Below, in pieces: positions 53,721 through 64,000 of a DNA stretch of 64,000 bases. Each line of letters begins with the position of its first letter. Within the stretch, counting starts at the first letter, position 1. A program made the translations under genes and the position numbers. Origin of the DNA: Odobenus rosmarus divergens (taxonomy: Eukaryota > Chordata > Mammalia > Carnivora > Odobenidae). Location: the NCBI RefSeq assembly GCF_000321225.1, contig NW_004450941.1, positions 809,645 through 873,644 on the forward strand. The letters are read 5' to 3'. The notes below the pieces were generated by a model. That model was not told the origin of the DNA. It worked only from the letters and a program-made list of their open reading frames with translations, and ran no database searches.

Positions 53721-55114
53721 AATCAAAAAAGAGATGTTTACTCCAATATTTACTGGACTTCTGGAAGAGCTCTAATAATACTAGAGCATCTGTTCTGCTT
53801 GTGTGTCTGAGGTCCTCCCACTCCACTGCCATAAATTCAAGCAGTTAGATCTTTTCCCTTTCCCCCGATATGTTCTCTTAGCTGCATTTTGTACCACTGC
53901 TCCAGGCAAGGCTCTGCCCAAGCCCTACGGCAACATAGTCTACGTGTAGTAGAGCCTCTAGTCATAAACCTTCACTGCTGCTCTCTCTCCACAGAATCTG
54001 GGAAATCCCAGCTCAAGAAAGCCTTTTTACATCAAGCGAAAATCTTTCCCCAAACCACCTGTTTCCCTCATATTATGTTGCTGGACCTATTGATGTCATA
54101 GCCATAGATTTCATATCTAATTATCAACCTTCTATTAGATGATAAAACACATGGTGTCTAGGAATGCGTTTTTTTTTTTTAAACATATTGCCACTCAGAT
54201 GAATAGGTGGGTCCCCTGTAACTTGTACAGACAGGTCCGTGTTCCCCACACGGACAGTGAGTTGCACTTGAGTCAGAAAAAAAGTGTAAACATTTCGTAA
54301 TGTGATGAGATATGACATGCAGATTCTATACGGAACTCATTTTCAATATATGAAGAAGTTAAAAAATGGTACTGTCATTTTGAGTTATGTTCAAATACAA
54401 AATCTGGCTCCAGACAGTACCTTGGAGGAAAAAAGAAATTCTCATTGCAAGTTGGGACACATTATCTTTGAACCTAATTTTTTAGCCAAATAATGATCCC
54501 TATGTTTCTTTTTTAGATCATATTACTCATCAAGTTATTTATGATCTGGGTAAGATGCTAAAATGGTTTTGGCATACCACAGGAACATCAGTTGTGAATT
54601 GCTGGTCCTAGTTAAAATAGCATGCTCTCTTTGACCTTCTTCATGTTTAGAGATAACTTTAGATGGTTAACTCAGTTTTTGAAATCTTTGATAAGTTTAT
54701 TTAGAGAACTCAATGTATGTCTTGATACGGTAATCCCAGGAGAGAAACCGCCTCAAAACATTCATCTCCTGGACCAAGTTAAGCAGTCAGAATGACACAC
54801 TACCATCCCCAAAGGATAACCATACAAACAACAGAAGTCCCAGCTATCTTTCATAAATTACAGACTAAAATTATAGATATTGCTATATCTCAACAAGGCT
54901 AGATGATAAGCATCTGGATAATAGGTGTTAACACATAATCAGTCATTTTTATCTCCCTTCTCAATGAGTTCCTATAGTGGGGTCTGGCAAAATAGCAGGT
55001 GTTCAAAAATTCCTCCTGCTTTGTGTTAGTGTCTTACACTTAACAGTAGCAATGTCATGCTCAGAAGTGCAGGCTACCAGAGGGACAGCCTGATGTTCTT
55101 TCCCTTATGTTTTG
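53721..55114. other. No recognised feature
   Basis: No repeat, RNA gene or exon recognised. Open frames of 63-70 codons are unremarkable. A T run lies at 54171-54180. Confidence 0.4.
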
Positions 55115-55129
55115 AGATGTAGTCTCCAG

Positions 55130-55314
55130 GGACACCTGGGTGGCTTATTCTGTTAAGCATCTGCCTTCAGCTTGGGTCATGATCTCAGGGTCCTGGGATC
55201 AAGTCCCGCGTCAGGCTCCTTGCTCAGTGGGGAGACTGCTTCTCCCTCTGCCTGCCGCTCCCCCTGCTTGTGCTCTCTCTCTCTCTGGCAAACAAATAAA
55301 TATTAAAAAAAAAG
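55130..55314 (+). mobile_element. SINEC (carnivore SINE)
   Basis: Head GGACACCTGGGTGGCTTATT, body CATCTGCCTTCAGCTTGGGT, tail AACAAATAAATATTAAAAAA. A 15-bp duplication with two mismatches (55115-55129 and 55315-55329, AxATGTAGTxTCCAG). Confidence 0.96.
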
Positions 55315-55330
55315 AAATGTAGTTTCCAGA

Positions 55331-55967
55331 AGATAATAGTAAACTCAGAAAGGATCAAACATCTTTGGGTATGGAAATGTCTCTCACTCACCTGTGGATA
55401 GTGGAAAAGGGTGGTGGTGGTGGTGGTGTGTGTGTGTGTGTGTGTGAATAGGAGAGTGAGGTTGATAGTGGAAGGACACACAGCACATAACCTCATGAAT
55501 ATCAAGTTTCTCTCTTCCTGTAAAATTACAGATCCATTTTGCTATAGCCTTGACAAAAGTTAGTTTATGTAGGAAAGCTACTTACTGGAAACAGAGTCTG
55601 TGCTAGATAATTACCAGTACTGCACTTTTTTAGCAACTTTACCTATGATACCTGTGTGTGTGTGCGTGGGAAGGACTGGACAATTTATCTTGTTCTATCT
55701 AGCCAGCCAATGGATAGCATCTCAACAGAAAGCAGTCACTTTCAGGAGAAAACAAAAAGCCTTTCAAAAGAAAAAAAAAAATTGTTCCTTTGTTCTCATA
55801 GCCTCAGAGTAGCACAAATTATTTTACACTGAAAGTAATAAAACTTATCCTTGCTAAGATAAAAAGATCAGTAATAGAGGGCACTGAGATTTACAATAAA
55901 TCATGCCAATTCAGCCAATTATTTTTGCTTTTACTTTGCATTCCCTTGTTTGAAGAATAAGTATTTC
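55331..55967. other. No gene; microsatellite
   Basis: A GGT-rich then (GT)n compound repeat lies at 55409-55446. Nothing else recognised. Confidence 0.5.
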
Positions 55968-55979
55968 CTCACATTTTTT

Positions 55980-56637
55980 TTTAAATTTTATTATGTTATG
56001 TTAGTCACCATACAACACATCATTAGTTATTGATGTGGTGATCCACGAACCATTGTTTTCGTATAACACCCAGGGCTCCATGCAGTACGTGCCCTCCTTA
56101 ATACCCATCACCAGGCTAACCAATCCCCCCTCCCCCCTCCCCTCTAAAACCCTGTTTGTTTCTCAGAGTCCATAGTCTCTCATGGTTCATCTCTCCCTCC
56201 GATTTCCCCCCCTTCATTTTTCCCTTCCTTCTTCTAATGTCCTCCATGCTATTCCTTATGTTCCACAAATAAGTGAAACCATATGATAATTGACTTTCTC
56301 TGCTTGACTTATTTCACTTAGCATAATCTCCTCCAGTCCCATCCATGTTGATGTAAAAGTTGGGTATTCATCCTTTCTGATGGCTGAGTAATATTCCATT
56401 ATATATATGGACCACATCTTCTTTATCCAATCATCTGTTGAAGAGCACCTGGGCTCTTTCCACAGTTTGGCTATTGTGGACATTGCTGCTATGAATGTTG
56501 GGGTGCATATGGCCCTTCTTTTCACTGCATCTGTGTCTTTGGGGTAAATACCCAGGAGTGCAGTTGCTGGGTCATAGGGTAGCTCTATTTTTAACTTTTT
56601 GAGGAAACTCCACACTGTTTTCCAAAGTGGCTGTACT
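55980..56637 (-). mobile_element. 5'-truncated carnivore L1
   Basis: 3'UTR (ATTATGTTATGTTAGTCACC, GGTGATCCACGAACCATTG) followed by the ORF2 C-terminus. Flanked by CTCACATTTTTT (55968-55979) and CTCATATTTTTT (56638-56649). Same subfamily type as the fragments at 23905 and 63864. Confidence 0.93.
56256..56637 (-). pseudogene. L1 ORF2 C-terminal fragment
   Basis: One open minus-strand frame reads KIELPYDPATALLGIYPKD, FIAAMSTIAKLWKEPRCSS, IKKMWSIYIMEYYSAIRKDE and ends near HMVSLICGT, the L1 ORF2 C-terminal segment in order. It is still open across about 125 codons, so this copy is fairly young, but the transcriptase and endonuclease are absent. Confidence 0.93.
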
Positions 56638-56649
56638 CTCATATTTTTT

Positions 56650-57089
56650 GATGAGAATTGTGCTATGCATAGCTTGTCCACGAGGTTGAAAAAGGACATC
56701 AGTGATTGCCATTAAGGAACTAACAATCCAGTGATGGAGCTAAGAATAGATTTTAAAACTGTAATACACAATATTAAAAAAAAAATACCTAAATAGCAAT
56801 AGAGAATCTGTTTTCTGAAACCTCGAGGGACCTTCCACCTGTAGTTGAGAGGCTCTGGAAAGGGCTCATGGAGGTAGCTTTGAGCACAGCACCAATTCAT
56901 AGGTCAGATATACACATATCAAGCCTGGGGCAGGCTCTGCTGACAGCGGTTGGTTACTATGAGGAGATGTGATTAAATGAGTTGAAGGCAACTTAAGTTG
57001 GAAGTCCGTTGTGGATGTTCATGAAGGTCAGGCTAAGGAAATTAGAGTTACAAATATTTAATATACTTCCCATCATAGTACATATAATT
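56650..57089. other. No recognised feature
   Basis: No gene seen. 56716-56770 may be a decayed L2 piece. Confidence 0.4.
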
Positions 57090-57780
57090 TAGATGCGACA
57101 GATAGACCCCAAGTCATTCTCCCTGCACCTAGAAGGATCTTTTAGAAACAAAGACCTGATCATGTCACTCTTCTGCTTATTTTTCCCTCTGATCTTTAGC
57201 AAAAAGTCCCCAGATCTTTTTTTTAAACAGTTTTTTATTCATTCCAGAGACAGAGAGAGGAACAGAGGGAGAGTGGGTGGGGGGAACAGAGGGAGAGAGA
57301 GAGAGGGAGAGAGAAAGAGAAGCAGATTCTACACCGAGTGTGGAGCCGGATGCAGGGCTTGATCCCACGACCTGAGATAATGACCTGAGCTGAAATCAAG
57401 AGCTGGATGCTTAACTGACTGAGCCACCCAGGCATCCCCAAGAAGGTCCCCAAATCTTAACATGCCTACAAGGCCCTGCTTGACCTGAGCCTTTCCTCCG
57501 TTTGTTGCTTCCTTCTATAGAACTTCTCCCACGGAGTGGTTCTTGCCATGACCGGAAATATACCTTGATATTTCCCACATCCAGATCTTCACATATCCTT
57601 TCTTTCTGCTTGGGAAATTCTTCCCACTAAACTTTGGCTCACTCTTACTCATGCTTCAAAGCTCGGCTAAAATATCACTTTCCTGATCCTCCTGTCTAGG
57701 TCAGGAATAAACCTTGTCATCTACTCTCTTAGCAAATGCCCTTCATAATACTTAACATAGTTTGTAATAATAAAATGATC
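57090..57780 (+). mobile_element. L2 fragment split by a SINEC
   Basis: ACCTGATCATGTCACTCTTC (57153) to AAAAAGTCCCCAGATCTT, then after the SINE TACAAGGCCCTGCTTGACCT, TTCTGCTTGGGAAATTCTTC and CTTTCCTGATCCTCCTGTCT, all in L2 order. Confidence 0.8.
57219..57439 (-). mobile_element. SINEC inserted in L2
   Basis: Minus-strand SINE with a long GA-rich tract (57246-57320) and head GAGCCACCCAGGCATCCCC. Flanked by AAAAAGTCCCCAGATCTT (57201-57218) and its diverged copy at 57440-57458. Open frames of 63-89 codons come from the purine tract. Confidence 0.93.
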
Positions 57781-57784
57781 CCAC

Positions 57785-57870
57785 AATAACGACTAATATT
57801 TACCGAACAATCATTATGCACCAGGTGCTGTACTGCTTAATGAATGTTTGTTGAATGGATACATGAATGA
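57785..57870 (+). mobile_element. MIR or L2 end fragment
   Basis: ATTATGCACCAGGTGCTGTA then TGAATGTTTGTTGAATGGAT. Short and ambiguous. Confidence 0.45.
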
Positions 57871-58104
57871 AGAAATAAATGAATCAGTGGAGTTAACCCC
57901 AAAGTATAAATTAATCACTCAGATTTCATCAAGTGTTAAGTTCACACTTCCTCTTAATTCCCAAATTAAAATAGTATCTGTCCATGTGAGAGCTGGATGT
58001 TCTGGCTTGTCCCTCAAATACACAGGGTCTTCAGGAAATTCTAATGTATTTCATAAACTATTCCTGGGTGCTACCCAGAAGAACTCATACCATACACTAT
58101 TTGG

Positions 58105-58350
58105 ATAATAATGGTTACAAATTATTGAGCAATTATTGTGTTCCAGGAATGGTGTACATATATCTTCTATGTGTACATCCATGAAATATCTACGCACCCC
58201 TATATTCCCATGCATGTGTGTATATGTGTGTGTATTCATTTCATCTTCACAATGCCCAAGGAGGCTGATTTAGTATCACAGTATGTTACAAAGAGGAAAC
58301 AAAGACCTGGGAAGTTAAATAAGGTCTCCAAGGTCTCCATGTGGTGGAAC
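58105..58350 (-). mobile_element. MIR SINE
   Basis: TGAGCAATTATTGTGTTCCA, TTCATTTCATCTTCACAATG, AAGAGGAAACAAAGACCTGG and GAAGTTAAATAAGGTCTCCA. A GT-rich stretch (58205-58235) has expanded inside it. Confidence 0.65.
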
Positions 58351-58503
58351 TTATAACGAGATGGGAGGGTGGCCTGCACACTTCCTAGTCCTACTGAGAG
58401 CACCTTTCTCAGAGCTCCTCTTCCAGTCTGCATGCTTATTTTGGGGACTACTTGGCCTCCTCCCCAAAGCAGTTGCTCTTAGGTCCCATGTCTCCTGTTA
58501 ATA

Positions 58504-58693
58504 GGGTTGTCGGGGGGAAAAAAAATACAAGGTGCCCAGTTAAACTTGAATTTCAGATAAACAGCAAATAATTGTTGAATATAAATATGTCCCAAATATC
58601 GTAGAGAAGATATGCTAAAAATGTATTTGGCTTTATACAAAATTCCAATTTAACTGAGCATCCTGTAATTTCATTTGTTAAATCTGGCAACTC
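58504..58693 (+). mobile_element. Palindromic DNA-transposon MITE
   Basis: Left GGTGCCCAGTTAAACTTGAA and right CAATTTAACTGAGCATCCTG are reverse-complement arms, with GGGTTGTC and GGCAACTC at the tips and TA on both sides (58502-58503, 58694-58695). Family known to me by sequence, not by name. Confidence 0.65.
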
Positions 58694-59387
58694 TACTAAA
58701 CAAAATCCAGTCTCTCAAATTCCCAAAGTTCAGAATATGGAGATAGTTTCCCCTCTGTCACGGGCCTGACTCTCGACTCCTGGTTTGCTATCTAGTAAGC
58801 TGTGGGGAACTATTTTTGTCCCCTGTTTCTGCTTCGCTAGTCCCTTCTAAGTGGGTCTCCTACCTCCTTTTCCACAGCACAGCACAAATTTTTCTCTTAA
58901 TCTCAGCTCATTTCAGTAGCACACATACGTATGCCTCCTCATTGCTCTCAGGCCTATGACCTCCTCTCTCTCTCTCAGCCCATTTCACTCCCTCATCTCT
59001 CAACAAGTTATAATTTATGAGGATTCAAAGAAAACTGGCAACTTCCCAGTGTAATTGGGCCCCCATCTGGAGAACAAGCTTCTTAATTTCCATTCCTTTT
59101 TTTCCCTACCTCAATTCGGAGCACATGGCTCTGTAGGTAGTTGATACTCAGTAAAGATTGGATTGCCAAATGCTACATATTTGCTATAATGTTCTTGATG
59201 GGGATGTTGCCTACACAGCACATTTCTCCTGGGGGGCGGGAACTTAGCAAACTTAGCAGGTCACTTAGGGTGGCAATTATCAGGAACTTTCTGGAAGAGA
59301 AAGGATGAGCAGGCCACCTTTTATTTTCTAGGGCCTTGTGAATCCTGAGAGGTCAAGAGTGAGTCCTCTGCATAGATCTGCAGACCA
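58694..59387. other. No gene; possible old LINE tail
   Basis: 58850-59165 ends GGAGCACATGGCTCTGTAGG, TAGTTGATACTCAGTAAAGA, which resembles a CR1/L2-type 3' end but is weak. Confidence 0.35.
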
Positions 59388-59525
59388 TCAGAGCTAGAAG
59401 GGTCTTCAGAGTTGGCCTAATGCTACCCCTTATTAAACTCAGGCAAAACATGACCGAGGCTCACAGAGGTGACTGGTCTGAGGTCAGAGAGATTCCTTAG
59501 CTAAGAACACACAGTCTGGTCAAGT
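59388..59525 (-). mobile_element. MIR-related SINE fragment
   Basis: ATCAGAGCTAGAAGGGTCTT, CATGACCGAGGCTCACAGAG and GACTGGTCTGAGGTCAGAGA follow a CORE-SINE pattern in reverse. Confidence 0.55.
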
Positions 59526-59539
59526 TGGGTTGTCGGAAA

Positions 59540-59765
59540 AACTGCAGTGGTGGACCCACTCTTTGAATCTGGGCTCCTACACTCGATAGCTGCGTAATAC
59601 TTGAGACATCATTTCTCCTTTTGGCACCTTAACTCTCTTGTCTCTGAAACAGAGATGATGGTATTGAGCCATCCACCTCACAGAGTTGTTTCAAGGACCA
59701 AATGAAATAAGGTAGGTGACAACTTTCTGCAAGCTGTGAAGTATGTATTATATGAATACCAAGAA
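59540..59765 (+). mobile_element. MIR SINE
   Basis: CTTTGAATCTGGGCTCCTAC, TAGCTGCGTAATACTTGAGA, TTGTCTCTGAAACAGAGATG and CCACCTCACAGAGTTGTTTC. The preceding fragment faces the other way. Confidence 0.75.
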
Positions 59766-61864
59766 ATAGAATTTATAGCTACTCCTACTGAAGCAAGGAT
59801 TGGAGCTGGTGACTCTGAGGTGGCCATTTTCCTCTGGGTTAATGGAGAGTCGGTGCCCCAGCCCTGTGTTAGAGCCCTCTCTTCCAGATATGGGTTCTTT
59901 TAAACAAATATTTAACACAAGCTGCTCTGATCATCTGTAGTCATTAAAAAGATGAATTTTTTTTTTCCTTCCTGATAATAATGTATTAGCTTCAGCAGTC
60001 AGACCAAATTCCAGTCTCAGTAATTGTCTTCTCCTTACTATTCCTTAACGAGGTTCAAAAGGTTAATTAGTTGTTTGCAAAATACAGAAGTACTTAATGG
60101 AAGTAATCTAGCAGGACAATATCTAAATGTAGACCTTTAGTGAATGACTAGTAAGACAGTTGATACAAAGAGCTAAGAAACTGACAGTTTTCATTAATAG
60201 TCTATTAATTTAATACAAGGTGATTTAAAAATAAAACCAAAGACATTATGATAAACAATGATACAGCAAGCTTAAAGATCGAGAAGGGATTTTTGATGTT
60301 GGCCTATCAACACGAAAAATAAATATTAAAAAAAAAGAAATATAATATCACATTGTCCTTGGGATTGAAAGGAACTAATGGACAGACAAGGCAATAATTT
60401 GTATTGACTTAAATTATAAACCATGTTAGGACCCTGATCTATCCCCAAAGAGAACACTGTCATAGTCTACTGGAATCGATTTCTTACAAATTTTGGCTTG
60501 ACTCACTTAGCAGAAGTCAGTTTACATTATACATGCACATAATTATATTCTCATATGTATACCCATTCAGAAGCAGTGTTTCTTCTTTTTTTGTTTCTTT
60601 GTTTGGTATTTACTTGGTTATTTTTCAGACACATTTGTAAAAGTACAAGCTGGAGAATGCATTAGCAGAAAGGATCTGAGCTCAGGTGATTTGTATGTGA
60701 ATTTTTCAGCATATTGCAGGTGGTTGGCCCTAAGGACAGTAATGCATGATTGGAAGATAACTTGAAAATTTGAAATTGTCTTTGCATCACACACATACGC
60801 GCACGTGTGCACGCACGCATACACTGTGCATGTGTCTGTGTGATTAATTCATTTTTAAATTCATGAATGCAATCTGTTATGGTTACATAACTTTGTCTAT
60901 CATTCATTTTTCCTTTGCAACGATGACCTGTAATTTTATTTCAGGTGAGGGAGAGAGAGAGCTGACTGAATAAGACAGAAATGGAAGTCCCTCCTATGTG
61001 TTTCCACAGAGGACTTAAACAAATATCACAAAAATAAAATTGATTATAAAATAGGAATAGAAACACAGAAAATTGGAAACTAAAAATGTGCTGATCACAA
61101 GTTCAGTTGTATTTCCTGATAGCCATGGAGAAAAGGAGACACAGTCGGATCCAGAAGATTCCGTTAAAGGAAAGAAGAAATGTTGACATCCCTCTAGAGA
61201 TACAATTTTTTTCCAGAACTAAATTGAAAAAGAAATGGCTTATGATACTGAGTAATAATAAAATAAATATATATAACGTAATATAAAAGAAATAATCCTG
61301 CACAGTGATGATATTGGAGGAAAGAGAGTTAGGATCCACATAGCTGTTACTCTACACTGCCATTAGTAAGCCCCGAGGGAATGAGAACACCTGCAAGCCT
61401 GACAAAGGACTGGCCAAATCATGCAACTTTCTGGTGATTTCACTTGCTTCCGGTACAGGACCTGAGGTACCTAGTGGAAAAGACATGAAATGCATTACCT
61501 TTAAAATACTTCCCCTAAATATTACTTTTTGACAAGAAGAAATACTTTATTATATCTTTAAGTTAATATATGAGATTCTTAAGGGACCTATGCAAACTCT
61601 AGGCAAAATATATAACATATATAGAACCACCTCATAGCTATTTAAAAGCTCATAAATGAGGCATGTCTGCCTTCACCTAGAGAAATCACTTCTAGGAAAA
61701 ACTATCACAAGCTGACATTTTCCCAGGACCCAAAGGAACAATCAAGCCACTTAGAACTGGTGTCCATTAAGCCAATGGCTGACAGCCAAACCGCTTGAAA
61801 GAGTTGTCAATTTTTACTGTCTTTCCTTTCTTGCCTCCCACTCACTTCTTTTCTCAATGCAAGT
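59766..61864. other. Long non-repetitive stretch, no gene called
   Basis: About 2.1 kb without a confident repeat. 59930-60130 (TCCTGATAATAATGTATTAG, GGTTAATTAGTTGTTTGCAA) looks like a conserved noncoding element. Open frames of 68-81 codons have no domain. The alternating tract at 60789-60824 is listed separately. Confidence 0.4.
60789..60824 (+). repeat. 36-bp alternating purine-pyrimidine tract
   Basis: Every base from 60789 to 60824 alternates purine and pyrimidine, with ACGCGCACGTGTGCACGCAC in the middle. Such tracts with CG and CA steps are known to favour Z-DNA. Confidence 0.9.
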
Positions 61865-61964
61865 GGACTCAGCTCCCCACTACTCTACCCAAACTGATCT
61901 TGGTAAGGGCTTTGATGATCTCTGTTTTGCTACATTCCGTGGATACTTTTTAGTTTCATCATCC

Positions 61965-62125
61965 TTCATTCATTCAACAAATCCTTGTGGAGTGACAACC
62001 ATCTGATAGGCACTCTGGATAGAAAGGCAGATATCAATTAGGTCATATAATTTCATTGATGACTGTAACAAAGAGAAAAAGCACCACAGAAGCACATGAC
62101 AAAGGACTTCACTAAATCCCAGGGA
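61965..62125 (-). mobile_element. L2 3' end inserted in opposite-strand L2
   Basis: TTCATTCATTCAACAAATCC, TCTGATAGGCACTCTGGATA and GGACTTCACTAAATCCCAGG: a reverse L2 tail separating two plus-strand L2 pieces. Confidence 0.6.
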
Positions 62126-62257
62126 ATCACTTGACCTAGCCTGCAGCATTTGCGTCCATGACATTACACCTCCCAAGTGTTTCCTCCTTCTCTGTTGACT
62201 GCTCCGTCTCTGTTTCCTTGCCAAAAACACTTTCTCTGTTTGACCTTTAAATATTTG

Positions 62258-62395
62258 CTAAGGACAGTCATAGTTTACCCAGGCCAGTTCTGGTTTATGC
62301 TTGCCACCTTGGCATAATTATTAATAGCATCTCCTTTAACTCTCAAAAGACTCTGGGTTTGGACCATAAATGATATGGTCACCCTTTTTCAAGGT
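62258..62395 (+). mobile_element. MITE, second copy of the 40-kb family
   Basis: AGTTCTGGTTTATGCTTGCC, GGCATAATTATTAATAGCAT, CTCTCAAAAGACTCTGGGTT and CATAAATGATATGGTCACCC parallel the copy at 40140-40262. Confidence 0.65.
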
Positions 62396-63290
62396 GACCT
62401 CATTTAGTGTTGAAGCATTAAACAGCACGTATATATGCTGATGACTCCCAAATCTTTCTCTAACTTGGCACTTTTTTTTTCTTCCTGAGCTACTGACCTG
62501 TGTGTTGAACTGCCTTCTCAGAATAACTCCAGTTTGATCTCTCCCTGGGAGCTCAAGCTCAGCATGGCCAAAATGGAATTTAATTTGCTGTCCCTACCAT
62601 CTATCCAGGTGTGGAAGCCATAAACCTGGCACTCAACCTTGAATCCTTCCTCTCTGACGTATCCTTGTAGTCAACCACCGAAAGCTCTACACCACCTTTT
62701 AATATACTGCACAGCTAGTGATGGGGAGGGCAAGTCCCTGAGCTGCGCTCCCAGCTTTCACCCCCCACTCCATGTCAGTTTCCTCGTCCAAAGTGTAGTC
62801 AGAATGGTCTTGCCAAATCTCATTAAATCACCAGCTTGTTGAAAACTCTACCCATTTCTCATTGAATTCAGAGTAAGCAACAACATCTTCATTGCCTCCC
62901 TACCTTTAGTTCTAAGTCTCATTTTGCAGGCAATCCCACTTTTGCTGGCTACACTTCAGACACCCCACCCTGCTCATACAGGTTTTCTGTCTGGGACGCT
63001 CTACCTGCCATTCCCATGCAAATATCACTTCTCCAAAGAAGGTCATATGTCCTGTTTTACACCTTCACATGCATTTCTTTTTCATATCAATCATCACTGG
63101 CAAGCAAATGATTGTGTGTCTTTAGTAATTTGGAAATTATTTCTTTTAATGTCTATCTTTTCTTTTTCAGACTATAAGCTCAATGAGGACTCAATGATTG
63201 ATTTTGTCCATTTAAAGCTTTTATCCCCAGCACTTAGCACAGTACCTGGCATGTTGCTAGACCCTCAATAAGGATTTCCTACAATAAGAA

Positions 63291-63863
63291 GTAAAGGAAG
63301 GAAGGAAGAGTGATTAGATGGACAACAGTGTCTTTAGACACTTCCTCATGACTCGAGAAGAACTTCAGTTCCTGATGCTTTGCACTATAATCAGAATGTA
63401 CTCTAGGTTGAAGAATTGAAGATTGAAGAAGTCAGGGGCTCTGAACGCCTGCCTGGAGGACAGCTCTCTGCGCATCAGGAATTCCTGTTTTGCAATTTAA
63501 TGAGCAAGAAATTCCTGTTGTTAAGCCACTGTGATCTTTCTCTCTCTCTTCGGCAGCTTGTGTTACCCGAAATACCCCTGGCTTAATACCTTTAAACAAA
63601 TTTGAGTTTCAGTTTGACAAATGAGCTTATCAGTGATTACATAGCCTTACCAGTTAGTTTCAGGGATTTGAATTAATGTTGAATTGATTATGATGATGAA
63701 TGTAGTTAGAACAACGACCACCACCACCAAAAATACACCTTCAGAGACATGAAGGGTATGTCATGACACTTTTGTAAATATGATTATACCTTGTGATCTT
63801 CCAGGCAAAAGACATTATTTCTTTTCTCACTGACCTGGGGCTCTGTTAACTAGAGAGAAAACC
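63291..63863. other. No gene; possible LTR-like repeat
   Basis: A GGAA run lies at 63296-63308. 63440-63590 (CTGCCTGGAGGACAGCTCTC, TTGTTAAGCCACTGTGATCT) resembles the end of an LTR-type repeat. No gene. Confidence 0.4.
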
Positions 63864-64000
63864 TTTTTTTTTTAATTTTTAAATTTTATTATGTTATGTT
63901 AGTCACCATACAGTACATCATTAGTTTTTGATGTGGTGATCCACGATCCATTGTTTTCATATAACACCCAGGGCTCCATGCAGTACGTGCCCTCCTTATT
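63864..64000 (-). mobile_element. Carnivore L1 3' end, cut by the window
   Basis: Poly-T then AAATTTTATTATGTTATGTT, AGTCACCATACAGTACATCA and ACACCCAGGGCTCCATGCAG, the same L1 tail as at 55980. The element continues past the window end, so its length and state are unknown. Confidence 0.93.

Larger units (their letters stand above)
61865..63290 (+). mobile_element. Long L2 copy with interruptions
   Basis: L2 landmarks run in order: GATCTTGGTAAGGGCTTTGA (61898), ACTTGACCTAGCCTGCAGCA (about 62130), ATATATGCTGATGACTCCCA (about 62430), CTGGCACTCAACCTTGAATC (62627), AATCACCAGCTTGTTGAAAA (62826) and GCACAGTACCTGGCATGTTG (63236). It is interrupted at 61965-62125 and 62258-62395. The 115-codon frame at its end is not a gene. 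Confidence 0.75.

Noticed and set aside
1..64000. CRISPR arrays, operons, ribosome binding sites, phage or plasmid modules
   Set aside because: The DNA is vertebrate nuclear by its repeat content. I found no regularly spaced direct-repeat array and no bacterial-type gene.

Overview
This window is vertebrate nuclear DNA, and its repeats point to a caniform carnivore. It carries at least a dozen tRNA-Lys-derived carnivore SINEs (SINEC type: tRNA-like head, CT-rich middle, AAATAAATAAAATCTT-type tail) on both strands. It also carries carnivore-type LINE-1 tails, plus the older repeats shared by placental mammals (MIR, L2, MER5-like and other hAT, Tigger, MaLR-like LTRs, old L1M). I see no SINE of the young dog-specific kind (SINEC_Cf), and the younger L1 3' ends resemble those I associate with bears, seals and mustelids. 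I therefore lean to an arctoid carnivore. That is an inference from remembered repeat types, not from a search.

I find no protein-coding exon, functional RNA gene or CRISPR. The open frames are at most about 147 codons. They either lie in transposon sequence (SINE heads, L1 ORF1/ORF2 remnants, L2, LTR-like DNA) or resemble nothing I know. The window reads as intergenic or deep intronic DNA.

Layout. 1-12.3 kb: scattered SINEs, MIR and MER5 copies, with a SINE nested head-to-head in another SINE at 4.7-5.1 kb, a long non-repetitive stretch at 6.5-8.4 kb, and a CpG-rich patch at 9.5-10.1 kb. 12.3-19.2 kb: an SINE-split MER5 copy, two LTR-like elements, and a cluster of L2 fragments in both orientations. 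19.2-27.7 kb: a Tigger MITE, then a large old minus-strand L1 split by younger L1 fragments and a MER20-like hAT element. 28.0 kb: a 26-bp piece of the U6 snRNA 5' end with perfect 16-bp target-site duplications. 28.7-34.6 kb: an old plus-strand L1 interrupted by a SINE pair, then a minus-strand L1 5'UTR/ORF1 piece with no 3' end. 35-43.4 kb: LTR-like elements, an L1M 3' end and L2. 43.4-64 kb: many MIR, L2 and SINE copies, a hAT element with an 8-bp duplication, a possible CpG-retaining LTR, a 5'-truncated L1, a 36-bp alternating purine-pyrimidine tract, and an L1 tail cut by the window end.

No genes here work together, so there is no pathway to describe. The content is transposon stratigraphy plus non-repetitive stretches that may hold conserved regulatory DNA. 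Repeat names come from memory of family consensus sequences, and outer boundaries are approximate unless a target-site duplication (TSD) fixes them. I did not find a new biological system. The best leads are the tailless U6 insertion, the CpG-rich patch, the 3'-less L1 fragment and the Z-DNA-prone tract.
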